A stretch of DNA of 64,000 nt from Burkholderiales bacterium (lineage in GTDB: Bacteria > Pseudomonadota > Gammaproteobacteria > Burkholderiales > Burkholderiaceae_E), in the NCBI GenBank assembly GCA_026399875.1, contig JAPLQF010000021.1, positions 1 through 64,000 on the forward strand, written 5' to 3'. Positions within the stretch are counted from its first letter, which is position 1. Each line of letters starts with the position of its first letter. A program made the translations under genes and the position numbers. Positions 45,904 through 54,285 of the stretch are shown here, piece by piece. A model generated the notes under the pieces. The model saw nothing but the letters and a program-made list of their open reading frames with translations, was not told the origin of the DNA and made no database searches.

Positions 45904-46821
45904 ATGACATCGAAGTCGCGGGACAGATTGTCGCTGGTTGGCTCGAGCCTGAGCCATTCCGTGCCGGCCGATCAGCCGCCGGCGGCCTTCGATCGCAGGC
46001 CTGCGGGTGGTCAGCCCGAGGGCGGCGACCCGGGGCAGACGCCTCGCCCCGACCTGCGTGGCGTGCGCTCCGACTGGCAGGCCTGGCTCGAATCGCCGCC
46101 CGGGCGCTATGTCCTCGACTGGGAGCAGGCCCAGTTTGACGAGTCGGTCGGCGACGTCTTCGGGTTTCATGCCTTGCAGCTTGGCGAATCGGCGATCGAC
46201 GCGCTTCGCAACAATCGGATCGCCAATCGGGTGGGCGTGCTGCTCGCAGACGACCCCTTGCCGGCTGATCGCAGCCCGCTGCTGCGTGTGAGTCATTTCG
46301 AGGAGCTGCCCTTCGAGAGTCAGTCGATCGACCTGGTCGTGCTGCCGCATGTCCTGGAGTTCGCCCAGGATCCCCATCAGGTACTGCGTGAGGTCGACCG
46401 GGTGCTGCGCCCAGAAGGACGGATGATTGTGTGCGGCTTTAATCCGGCCAGCCTGTGGGGTCTGCGCCAACTTGCGCCGCCCTCGGTGCTTGCGCCCTTC
46501 ATGCCGCGTGCCGGTCATCTGATCGGCCTGCCGCGTCTTCGCGACTGGTGCAAGCTGCTCGGTTTCGAGCTCGAGCGAACCCGCTACGGTGGCTTTCGTC
46601 CGCCGTGCCGCACCAGTGCCTGGCTCGATCGCACCGAGTTCATGGAGCGGGCGGGCGACCGCTGGTGGCCGGTCTGCGGGGCGATGTACATGCTGTGCGC
46701 GGTCAAGCGGGTCAAGGCCATGCGAATGGTGGGCCGGACATGGCGACGGCCTGCGCGGGCCGGTGCCACCGTCTTGCCGCTCGCCCGTCGGCGCGGAACG
46801 ATGGATCAACGCGGCCGGTAG
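45904..46821 (+). CDS. Class I SAM-dependent methyltransferase
   Basis: 305 residues from ATG 45904 with AAAGGGG upstream; an in-frame ATG at 45730 is less likely. The first 45 residues are not family-like. The body begins WLESPPGRYVLDWEQAQFDE, then VSHFEELPFESQSIDLVVLP and HVLEFAQDPHQVLREVDRVL, the methyltransferase domain 11 acidic and post-II segments. The glycine-rich SAM motif is reduced: FGFHALQLGE stands at its place. Lying just before rnhA is a common arrangement in beta/gammaproteobacteria. The substrate is unknown. Confidence 0.87.
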   Translation: MTSKSRDRLSLVGSSLSHSVPADQPPAAFDRRPAGGQPEGGDPGQTPRPDLRGVRSDWQAWLESPPGRYVLDWEQAQFDESVGDVFGFHALQLGESAIDALRNNRIANRVGVLLADDPLPADRSPLLRVSHFEELPFESQSIDLVVLPHVLEFAQDPHQVLREVDRVLRPEGRMIVCGFNPASLWGLRQLAPPSVLAPFMPRAGHLIGLPRLRDWCKLLGFELERTRYGGFRPPCRTSAWLDRTEFMERAGDRWWPVCGAMYMLCAVKRVKAMRMVGRTWRRPARAGATVLPLARRRGTMDQRGR

Positions 46822-46957
46822 ATGAATGCGCAGGTTCGCAGGTTCGCAGCAGGGGGCTCTCTCGCTGCGGGCCGCTACCGGGGCGTCCGCCTGGTCCCTC
46901 GCAACATCCCAATACACTCTGTCCCCGTCCGATCCCACTTGCTGCCGAGTCCTGCCG

Positions 46958-47440
46958 ATGTCGCCTGTCACAACTCCCCCTGTCTCGAGCCAGCGCTGGC
47001 TCGCCTGCACCGACGGCGCCTGTGCGCCGAGCAATCCCGGGCCTTCGGCCTGGGGCGCGGTGATTGTCGGCCCTGACGGTCTGGTCGCCGAGGAGGTGCA
47101 TGGCTTCATCGGTCATGGCACCAATCAGATCGCCGAGCTCACCGCGGCCATCGAAGGCCTGCTGCGGGTGCCGGAGGGCGTGCCGGTCGAACTGGTGTCC
47201 GACAGTCAGTACGTGCTCAAGGGGCTCAGCGAGTGGCGCACCGGCTGGGAGCGCAAGGGCTTTCGCAATTCGCGCAATGAGCCGGTGGCCAATCTCGATC
47301 TGTGGAAGAAGCTTTTTGTGACCGCCGATGCGCGTCGAGTGACGGTGCGATGGGTGAGGGGCCATAACGGTGATCCGCTCAACGAACGCGCCGATTCGCT
47401 GGCCAACGAGGCCCTGAGACTGGCCGCAGCCCGTCGCTGA
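46958..47440 (+). CDS. rnhA: Ribonuclease HI
   Basis: 160 residues from ATG 46958 (MSPVTTPPVSSQRWLACTDG). The catalytic carboxylates are the Asp in ACTDGAC, Glu in NQIAELTAAIE, Asp in LVSDSQYVLKGL, and Asp in NERADSLANEAL. The basic handle segment EWRTGWERKGFRNSRNEPVA is present. It cleaves the RNA strand of RNA-DNA hybrids. The usual partner dnaQ is 6 kb further on, separated by the aminotransferase and RND genes. Confidence 0.97.
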   Translation: MSPVTTPPVSSQRWLACTDGACAPSNPGPSAWGAVIVGPDGLVAEEVHGFIGHGTNQIAELTAAIEGLLRVPEGVPVELVSDSQYVLKGLSEWRTGWERKGFRNSRNEPVANLDLWKKLFVTADARRVTVRWVRGHNGDPLNERADSLANEALRLAAARR

Positions 47441-47487
47441 GCCAGCCGCGCAACCGGGTGCCGGCCCGCGCGCCGGTCTGCGATCGA

Positions 47488-48666
47488 TCAGCGGGTGGCC
47501 AGAAACCCCGCCAGCCGCTCGACGCCTTCGTGAACGGTTGCCGGCGGACGGGCGATACACCAGCGCAGATACCCCTCGCATTCCGGACCGAAGGCGATAC
47601 CGGGTGCCAGCCCGAGTCGCGCCTGGCGGGCGAGCGCTTTGGCCAGCTCCAGACTGTCGAGCTCGCCCTCGACACGCAAGAGCACATACATGGCGCCGTC
47701 GGGTCTGACGGCCTGCACCCGTGGCAGCGCAGACAGTGCGGTCATCAGTGTGTCGGCGCCCTCACGCACGGTGGCCACGAAGGACCGGGTGGCTGCCTCG
47801 CCATGGCGAACTGCGGCCAGGCCTGCGCGCTGCACGAAACCCGGTGCACACGAGGTATTGAACTCGATCAGCTTTTCGATGTCGGGCAACAGTGCCTTCG
47901 GCGTCACCAGCCAGCCGAGTCGCCAGCCGGTCATCTGCCAGGTCTTGCTGAAGGTATTGGCCACCACCAGCCGATCGTCCGGGTCGGCAACATCGAGAAA
48001 TGAGGGTGCGCACTGGTTGCCATTGAAGACCAGCCGCTCATAGGCCTCATCCGAGACCACCCAGATACCCAGACGCCGGCAGTGTTCAATCACCACTTTC
48101 TGGGCAAAGGCCGGCATGACCCAGCCGGTCGGGTTGCCGGGTGAGTTGATCATCAACAGGCGGGTGTCGGATGTGAGTGCCGCGAGCAGCCGATCAAGGT
48201 CGAGCGTCCAGCCGCCGTTTTTCGCATCGACCGTCAGGGCAACCGTCTCGACGCGTGCGCCAAGGACCGCAGCGATCGAGGTCAGGTTGGGCCACAGTGG
48301 CACGACCGCCACCACCCGGTCGCCGGGCGACAGCAGGGCCTGGGAGGCCAGCATCAGTGCGGCGACGCCTGAACTGGTCACCGCGATGCGGTCTGTGGCG
48401 GCTGCCGAAGGCGGATGCAGGCGATCGACATAGCCCGCCAGTTCGCTGCGCAGCTCGGTGATGCCGAGATTGGGCAGGTAGAAGGTGTCATTGGCATCGA
48501 GCGCGGCTTTGGCTGCTTCGACGACGAAGGCGGGGGCAGGGGTTGCCGGTTCGCCGAACCAGAAGGCGAGCAGGTCGGCGGAGCCCATCGCGGCATTGGC
48601 GACCTCGCGGATCCGGGAGCCGGCGATTGCACGAAGGGAGTCTCTGGCCAGGGCAGGGTGGGGCAT
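47488..48666 (-). CDS. PLP-dependent aminotransferase, class I/II
   Basis: A 392-residue enzyme. Features are LLAFWFGEPATPAPAFVVEA (GEP start), YLPNLGITELRSELAGY, the cofactor-phosphate segment TSSGVAALMLASQALL, MINSPGNPTGWVM (SPxNPTG), SDEAYERLVF, and the Schiff-base Lys in VANTFSKTWQMTGWRLGW. The C-terminal Arg for the carboxylate is in LRWCIARPP. It resembles aspartate/aromatic-type family I enzymes; the amino donor is unknown. It is divergent from the RND adaptor with 109 bases between. Confidence 0.92.
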   Translation of the reverse strand: MPHPALARDSLRAIAGSRIREVANAAMGSADLLAFWFGEPATPAPAFVVEAAKAALDANDTFYLPNLGITELRSELAGYVDRLHPPSAAATDRIAVTSSGVAALMLASQALLSPGDRVVAVVPLWPNLTSIAAVLGARVETVALTVDAKNGGWTLDLDRLLAALTSDTRLLMINSPGNPTGWVMPAFAQKVVIEHCRRLGIWVVSDEAYERLVFNGNQCAPSFLDVADPDDRLVVANTFSKTWQMTGWRLGWLVTPKALLPDIEKLIEFNTSCAPGFVQRAGLAAVRHGEAATRSFVATVREGADTLMTALSALPRVQAVRPDGAMYVLLRVEGELDSLELAKALARQARLGLAPGIAFGPECEGYLRWCIARPPATVHEGVERLAGFLATR

Positions 48667-48775
48667 GGGAGAAGATGCTTCATTGTTGGAGGCAACCTTC
48701 CATTCTAGTCCGCACGGGGCCCCGGCCTTGCAGGCCCGTGTGCTAGATTGTCCGGTCGACTCGGCCGTTCCTCCT

Positions 48776-50239
48776 ATGAAATCAAGATTTGTTTATCTCG
48801 TTCTGGCCGCGCTCGGGCTTGGTGGTCTTGGGTGGTATGCCTACACAAACCAGAAAAATCCCGGATCGTTCGGATTCGAGCTGAAAGGATCGGCGCCTGC
48901 GGCTGATGGCGCAGCAGCCACCGCCAAGGGTGGCGATGGCGCCAAAGCCGGCCCCGATGGCAAGCCGCCTGCCGGTGGACCAGGCGCAGCGGGTGGACCC
49001 GGTGGACCCGGTGGACCCGGTGGACCCGGCAGGCCAGGTGGCCCGGTGGGCGTCGAAGTGGCGAAGGTCGCCAAGACTCTGGTCACCGACGAGGCGGTTG
49101 CCTCCGGCACGCTGCGGGCCAACGAAACCGTCACCCTGCGTTCGGAGGTGGCCGGGCGGGTGGTGCGTCTCGGATTTACCGACGGCGCGCGCGTCAGCAA
49201 GGGCGTCATTCTGGTCGCGCTCGACTCGTCGCTTGCATCGGCCGAAGCCGAGCAGGCCCGCGCCGAACTGTCTTTGTCCCGGGCCAATTTCGATCGGACA
49301 TCCGAACTGGCGCAGCGTAATTTTGTGTCGGCCAGCGCCAAGGACCAGGCAGCAGCCAACCTGAAGGTGCAGGAGGCCAAGCTCAAACTGGCCGAGGCCA
49401 AGCTTTCCAAGAGCGATATCCGTGCGCCCTTCAACGGTGTGATGGGCTTGCGCAATCTCAGCCCGGGTGATTTCGTCAAGGATGGCGCCGACCTCGCGAT
49501 CATTGAAGACATTTCCACCATGAAGGTCAAGACTTTCAAGGCGAAACTTTCGGCGGTTGATGCCCAGATCGATGCCAACGGACGCTCGCTTCTGGCCCGC
49601 GGACAACTCGCCAATCCCGATGGCGCACTGCGAGCCGGCATGTTCGCCCGCGCGAGGCTGGTCCTGCGCGAAAACCCTGCGGCGCTGGTGATCCCCGAAG
49701 AAGCCCTGATTCCGCAAGGCGCCGAGGTCTTCGTCTATCGGGTCGACGCCGGCAAGGCGCAGCGCATCGCGGTCAAGCCGGGCCTGCGCAGCGACGGCAA
49801 GGTTGAAATCCTGAGCGGCCTGTCTGAAGGCGATCAGGTGGTGACAGCCGGCCAGTTGCGCCTGCAGCGCGACGGCCAGGAAGTACGGATCATCGATCCG
49901 TCCAGGCGCCCGGGTGGCGGGCCGCCCGGCGCGGGGCCGAACGCCGGGGCAGGTGCTGCGCCCGGTGGACCCGCAGGCGGCTCGTCTGGCGGACCGCCCG
50001 GAACGCCTGCGGCTGCGCCGCAGCAGGGCGCGAATGCGACAGCACCGGCGGCTGCCGCTGCTGCACCGGGTGCACCGGGCGCACCGGGAGCACCGGGAGC
50101 ACCGGGAGCACCGGGAGCACCGGGCGCACCCGCAGGCGGCGCCGCTGCCACGCCGCCGGCCGCTGCCGCACCGCCGGCTGCCGCACCGCCGGCCGCTGCC
50201 GCACCGCCGGCTGCCGCACCGCCGGCCGCTGCCAAGTAA
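48776..50239 (+). CDS. RND efflux adaptor with collagen-like tails and a shortened beta-barrel
   Basis: 487 residues from ATG 48776. The membrane anchor is MKSRFVYLVLAALGLGGLGW. Gly-Pro-rich repeats occupy about 65-92 (four exact 9-bp DNA copies). The lipoyl/hairpin part follows: EVAGRVVRLGFTDGARVSKG, coiled-coil about 155-215, and LSKSDIRAPFNGVMGLRNLS. Then IIEDISTMKV runs straight into KTFKAKLSAVDAQIDANGRS, so about 25-30 residues of the beta-barrel present in MdtA-type relatives are missing. PDGALRAGMFARARLVLREN and ALVIPEEALIPQGAEVFVYR restore the family pattern. The last 110 residues are Gly/Pro/Ala repeats. It pairs with the pump encoded next; no outer-membrane factor is present. Confidence 0.88.
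   Translation: MKSRFVYLVLAALGLGGLGWYAYTNQKNPGSFGFELKGSAPAADGAAATAKGGDGAKAGPDGKPPAGGPGAAGGPGGPGGPGGPGRPGGPVGVEVAKVAKTLVTDEAVASGTLRANETVTLRSEVAGRVVRLGFTDGARVSKGVILVALDSSLASAEAEQARAELSLSRANFDRTSELAQRNFVSASAKDQAAANLKVQEAKLKLAEAKLSKSDIRAPFNGVMGLRNLSPGDFVKDGADLAIIEDISTMKVKTFKAKLSAVDAQIDANGRSLLARGQLANPDGALRAGMFARARLVLRENPAALVIPEEALIPQGAEVFVYRVDAGKAQRIAVKPGLRSDGKVEILSGLSEGDQVVTAGQLRLQRDGQEVRIIDPSRRPGGGPPGAGPNAGAGAAPGGPAGGSSGGPPGTPAAAPQQGANATAPAAAAAAPGAPGAPGAPGAPGAPGAPGAPAGGAAATPPAAAAPPAAAPPAAAAPPAAAPPAAAK
48992..49027 (+). repeat. Four exact 9-bp repeats in the RND adaptor gene
   Basis: GGTGGACCC occurs four times in a row and encodes G-G-P units. The reading frame is kept whatever the copy number. 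Confidence 0.7.
50063..50134 (+). repeat. Eight 9-bp repeats encoding Ala-Pro-Gly in the RND adaptor tail
   Basis: Units of GCACCGGGN run in series (N is A, C or T; the last unit is less exact), encoding A-P-G triplets. A related GC-rich Ala/Pro repeat continues to about 50236, the end of the gene. Confidence 0.7.
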
Positions 50240-50257
50240 ATCTCGCGGAGTTTCGAC

Positions 50258-53200
50258 ATGTCCCTGTCAGAGATCTGCATTCGCCGCCCGGTCTTCGCGA
50301 CCGTCCTGTCCCTGGTGCTGATGCTGCTGGGCGCGGTCTGCTACGACCGGCTGTCGGTGCGCGAATATCCCAAGATCGACCTGCCGGTGGTCACGGTCGA
50401 TACCAAGTATCTGGGTGCCTCGGCCGAGATCGTCGAGACCCAGGTCACCAAGGTCATGGAGGACTCGATTGCCGGTATCGAGGGTGTCGATGTCCTGACC
50501 TCGATCTCGCGACCCGAGCAAAGTCAGATCACGGTGCGATTCCGCCTCGATCGCGAACCCGATTCGGCGGCTGCCGATGTGCGAGACCGTGTCTCGCGGG
50601 TCCGCCAGCGTTTGCCGCAGGATGTCAACGAACCGGTGATCGCCAAGGTCGAAGCCGACGCCACCCCGGTCATCTGGCTGGCGTTTTCGAGCGACACGAT
50701 GAGCACGCTCGACATCACCGACTTTGTCAGCCGCAATATCAAGCCCAAGATCCAGACTCTGCCGGGTGCAGCCGACGTCCGTATTTTCGGTGAACGCCGT
50801 TATGCCATGCGCATCTGGCTCGATCCTGAGCGCCTGGCGGCCTTTCGCCTGACGCCGCTCGATGTCGAAGACGCCTTGCGTCGCCAGAATGTCGAGATTC
50901 CCTCGGGGCGCATCGAAAGCGCCCAACGTGAATTTACGGTGGTGTCACGTACCGATCTGCAGCGGGCTCAGGAGTTCGAGCAGGTCATCGTCAAGACCGT
51001 CAACAACTATGCGGTGCGCATCGGCGATGTCGCCAAAGTGCGCATCGCACCCCAGGACGAGCGCAGCATCGTGCGGCTCAACGGCCGCGATGCGATTTCG
51101 GTCGGCATCATCAAGCAGGCGACCGCCAATCCGCTGGTGCTCTCAAGCGCCGTGCGGGCGCAATTGCCCAGTATCCAGGCCGATCTGCCCCCGGGTGTGA
51201 CCGTCCAGATCGCCAATGACAATTCGGTGTTCATCGACCGCTCGATCAAGTCGGTCTTCCGGACCATTCTCGAGGCGGTCGCGCTGGTCGCCCTGGTCAT
51301 CATCGTCTTTTTGCACTCCTTCCGGGCAAGCCTCATTCCGCTGATCACGATTCCGGTCTGTCTGGTGACCACTTTCGGTTTGATGTACGCGGCTGGCTTC
51401 ACGATCAACACCCTCACGCTGCTGGCGCTGGTGCTGGCAATCGGCCTGGTGGTCGATGATGCGATCGTGGTGCTCGAAAACATCTACCGGCATATCGAAG
51501 AAGGCATGTCACCGACCGCAGCAGCCTTCAAGGGCATCCGGGAAGTGGGCTTCGCGGTGGTTGCCATGACCCTGACGCTGGCGGCGGTCTATGCACCGGT
51601 GGCCTTCACACCGGGGCGTACCGGGCGACTGTTCATCGAGTTTGCTCTGACGCTGGCCGGGGCGGTGATCGTGTCCGGGTTCGTGGCGCTGACGCTGTCG
51701 CCAATGATGTGCGCCAAGCTCCTCAAGCCCCATACCAAGCGCAACGTCATCAGCGCCACCATCGAAGGCGCCCTCGACGGCATCACCCGCGGCTATGCTG
51801 CGGCTCTGCGGTTTACGCTTCGCCATCGCTGGCTGATCCTGATCATCTATGCCGCGATCGCGGTGGCCTGTTACCAGCTTGCCTCCACCATGAAACGCGA
51901 GCTGTCGCCGACCGAAGATCGCGGCACGATCCTGTCGATCATCAATGGCCCTGATGGTGCCTCCATCGGCTACACACTCAAATACGGCAAGCAGCTCGAG
52001 GCGATCGCCAAGACCATTCCCGAGATTGATCGGGCCTTCGTGGTGGCCGGCAATCCCACAGTCGCTCAGGGTATTGCCTTCTGGCGTCTGACCGACTGGG
52101 ACGAGCGGACCCGCAAAGTCCCCGAGATCCTTAAAGAGCTGCAGCCCAAGCTGCTGGCGGTGCCGGGAGTACTGGCCTTTGCGGTCGCGCCGCCCTCGCT
52201 CGGTCAGCCGGCGCGTGAACGCCCGATCAACTTTGTCATCATGTCCACCGATCCGCCCGAAAAGCTTGCCCGCACTGTCGGGCCGATGCTCCGTGAGCTG
52301 CAGCAATGGCAGGGGCTGCAGGGCGTCGACAGCGATCTTCGCCTGAACAAGCCCGAACTTCGCCTGACCATCGATCGAGATCGCGCGGCCGATGCCGGCA
52401 TCCAGGTCGAAGCCATTGGGCGCGCGGTCGAGACCATGCTCGGCGGACGGCAAGTCACCCGCTACAAGCGCGGCGGCGAGCAGTACGACGTGATCGTTCA
52501 GCTCGAGCCTTCTGCCCGGAACTCGCCTCAGGACATCGCTGCGATCTTCGTGCGCGGCCGCAACGACACGATGGTGCCGCTCTCCAGCCTGGTCGAATGG
52601 AAAGAGTCGGTCAGTCCGCGCGAGCTCAATCACTTCGCGCAGCGCCGGGCGGTCACGATCACCGCCAATCTTGCACCGGGCACTTCGCTCGGTGAAGCGG
52701 TCGAGTATCTCGAGGCCAGCGCCAAGAAGCACCTACCGGGTGGCTATGCCATCGACTACAACGGCCAGACCCGTGAGTTCAAGGAGTCGTCGTCGGCACT
52801 TGCACTCACCTTCATCCTCGCGCTGGGCTTCATCTATCTGGTACTCGCCGCCCAGTTCGAGAGCTTCATCGATCCCTTCATCATCATGCTGACCGTGCCA
52901 CTGGCCATGACCGGCGCGCTCGGCCTTTTGCAATGGACCGGCGGCACGCTCAATGTCTACAGCCAGATCGGTCTGATCACGCTGGTCGGGCTGATCACCA
53001 AGCACGGCATCCTGATCGTCGAGTTCGCCAATCAGCTGCGCGACCAGGGCAAATCGATCCGCGACTCGGTGGTCGAGGGCGCTGCTCTGCGGCTGCGCCC
53101 GATTCTGATGACCACTGGCGCGATGGTGCTGGGTGCGCTGCCGCTGGCCTTGGCACATGGCGCAGGTTCCGAGAGCCGCATCCAGATCGGTATGGTGATC

Positions 53201-53482
53201 GTCGGCGGCATGACGCTCGGCACGATCCTCACCCTCTTCGTCGTGCCGACCTTCTACACCCTGCTCACCAGCCGGCATCGAGACAGCAGCGAAAAGTCCG
53301 ACCTCGCGATGGCCGAATCGACCGCGACGCCCTCCGCGACGCCCTCCGTGACGTCCTCCGTGACGTCCTCCGTGACGTCCTCTGCGACTGCACCAATGGC
53401 GACCGGGGTGCCCGAGATGCCTCAGTCGCCTGAGTCGCCGCGTGCGCCGGCCCCCGGTCCGAGCCCTGCTGCCGGTTCATGA
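50258..53482 (+). CDS. RND efflux pump, inner-membrane component (HAE1-like)
   Basis: A 1074-residue proton-driven pump. It starts MSLSEICIRRPVFATVLSLV. The helix 4 proton residues are the Asp pair in AIGLVVDDAIVVLENIYRH and the helix 10 Lys in LVGLITKHGILIVEFANQL. Porter-domain segments include SVREYPKIDLPVVTVDTKYL and SISRPEQSQITVRFRLDRE. The helix 11-12 region is LRLRPILMTTGAMVLGALPL. It belongs to the MexF/MdtB-like hydrophobic and amphiphilic efflux group. The C-terminal 45 residues are Ser/Thr/Pro-rich with 12-bp repeats. It follows the adaptor by 18 bases, and its stop overlaps the dnaQ-like ATG. Confidence 0.95.
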   Translation: MSLSEICIRRPVFATVLSLVLMLLGAVCYDRLSVREYPKIDLPVVTVDTKYLGASAEIVETQVTKVMEDSIAGIEGVDVLTSISRPEQSQITVRFRLDREPDSAAADVRDRVSRVRQRLPQDVNEPVIAKVEADATPVIWLAFSSDTMSTLDITDFVSRNIKPKIQTLPGAADVRIFGERRYAMRIWLDPERLAAFRLTPLDVEDALRRQNVEIPSGRIESAQREFTVVSRTDLQRAQEFEQVIVKTVNNYAVRIGDVAKVRIAPQDERSIVRLNGRDAISVGIIKQATANPLVLSSAVRAQLPSIQADLPPGVTVQIANDNSVFIDRSIKSVFRTILEAVALVALVIIVFLHSFRASLIPLITIPVCLVTTFGLMYAAGFTINTLTLLALVLAIGLVVDDAIVVLENIYRHIEEGMSPTAAAFKGIREVGFAVVAMTLTLAAVYAPVAFTPGRTGRLFIEFALTLAGAVIVSGFVALTLSPMMCAKLLKPHTKRNVISATIEGALDGITRGYAAALRFTLRHRWLILIIYAAIAVACYQLASTMKRELSPTEDRGTILSIINGPDGASIGYTLKYGKQLEAIAKTIPEIDRAFVVAGNPTVAQGIAFWRLTDWDERTRKVPEILKELQPKLLAVPGVLAFAVAPPSLGQPARERPINFVIMSTDPPEKLARTVGPMLRELQQWQGLQGVDSDLRLNKPELRLTIDRDRAADAGIQVEAIGRAVETMLGGRQVTRYKRGGEQYDVIVQLEPSARNSPQDIAAIFVRGRNDTMVPLSSLVEWKESVSPRELNHFAQRRAVTITANLAPGTSLGEAVEYLEASAKKHLPGGYAIDYNGQTREFKESSSALALTFILALGFIYLVLAAQFESFIDPFIIMLTVPLAMTGALGLLQWTGGTLNVYSQIGLITLVGLITKHGILIVEFANQLRDQGKSIRDSVVEGAALRLRPILMTTGAMVLGALPLALAHGAGSESRIQIGMVIVGGMTLGTILTLFVVPTFYTLLTSRHRDSSEKSDLAMAESTATPSATPSVTSSVTSSVTSSATAPMATGVPEMPQSPESPRAPAPGPSPAAGS
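53324..53383 (+). repeat. Five 12-bp repeats near the 3' end of the RND pump gene
   Basis: GCGACGCCCTCC twice, then GTGACGTCCTCC twice and GTGACGTCCTCT, encode A-T-P-S and V-T-S-S units in the cytoplasmic C-terminal tail. Confidence 0.65.
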
Positions 53483-54186
53483 GGCAGGTCGTTCTCGATA
53501 CCGAGACCACCGGGCTGGCGGCCGATCAGGGCCATCGGATCATCGAGATCGGCTGCCTCGAGATCGTCGCCAGGCGCCTGACCGGCCGCACCCTGCATGT
53601 CTATCTGAACCCCGAACGCGAGATCGACGACGCGGCGACCGAGGTGCACGGCATGACCTGGGATGACCTGCGCGACAAGCCGCGTTTCGCCGAGGTGGCC
53701 GATCAGCTGCTCGCCTTCGTCGATGGCGCTCAGGTGCTGATCCACAACGCGGCTTTCGACCTGTCCTTTCTCGATGCCGAACTCGCCCGCGTCGGCGGCG
53801 GACGGTTCCGGGCGAGCTGCGCCGGTGTGCTCGATACCCTGCTGATGGCCCGCGAGCTTCATCCCGGCAAGCGCAATTCGCTCGATGCGCTTTGCGATCG
53901 CTATGGCGTCTCGAATAGTCACCGCGCGCTGCATGGCGCGCTGCTCGATTCCGAGCTGCTGGCCGAGGTTTATCTCGCCATGACCCGCGGTCAGGACAGT
54001 TTTGCGATGGCGCTCGACGATCAGCCTGCAGGCAAGGCCGATGCGCTGCAGCTTCAGTGGCCACCCAGGGGCCTGCGTGTCGTGGCGCCCACAGCGCTCG
54101 AGTTGTCCGACCATCAGGCCGCCTTGGCGGCGATCGAAAAAGACAGGCGAAAGCCGACTTTGTGGGGCACATCGAGCCCCGCTTAG
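53479..54186 (+). CDS. dnaQ: DnaQ-like 3'-5' exonuclease (DNA polymerase III epsilon)
   Basis: 235 residues. The ATG at 53479 overlaps the RND stop as ATGA. DEDDh exonuclease motifs are VVLDTETTGL (ExoI, D and E), VLIHNAAFDLSFLDAEL (ExoII), and SHRALHGALLDSELLAEVY (ExoIIIe with His and Asp). The length and C-terminal tail (AALAAIEKDRRKPTLW) match the proofreading subunit, whose C-terminus binds the polymerase. It proofreads replication errors. Its usual partner rnhA is nearby but the adaptor and pump genes now lie between them. Confidence 0.94.
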   Translation: MRQVVLDTETTGLAADQGHRIIEIGCLEIVARRLTGRTLHVYLNPEREIDDAATEVHGMTWDDLRDKPRFAEVADQLLAFVDGAQVLIHNAAFDLSFLDAELARVGGGRFRASCAGVLDTLLMARELHPGKRNSLDALCDRYGVSNSHRALHGALLDSELLAEVYLAMTRGQDSFAMALDDQPAGKADALQLQWPPRGLRVVAPTALELSDHQAALAAIEKDRRKPTLWGTSSPA

Positions 54187-54242
54187 CGGTCAGGGTTTTT
54201 CTCATCTTCGCGCCCCGGGTCGGCTTGACCGGAGCGATCCGC

Positions 54243-54248
54243 TAAAAT
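54243..54248 (+). promoter_or_regulatory. Probable -10 element for the DUF2863 gene
   Basis: TAAAAT lies in GC-rich DNA 38 bases before the TTG start. A TTGACC lies only 12 bases upstream, too close for a normal spacer, so the -35 is unclear. Confidence 0.35.
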
Positions 54249-54285
54249 CAGCGACTTATCGTCGGCACAGACCGGAAGGCCGTCC

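Noticed and set aside
48992-50236. Possible CRISPR array
   Set aside because: The repeats are 9-bp, without spacers, and in frame in a coding gene.
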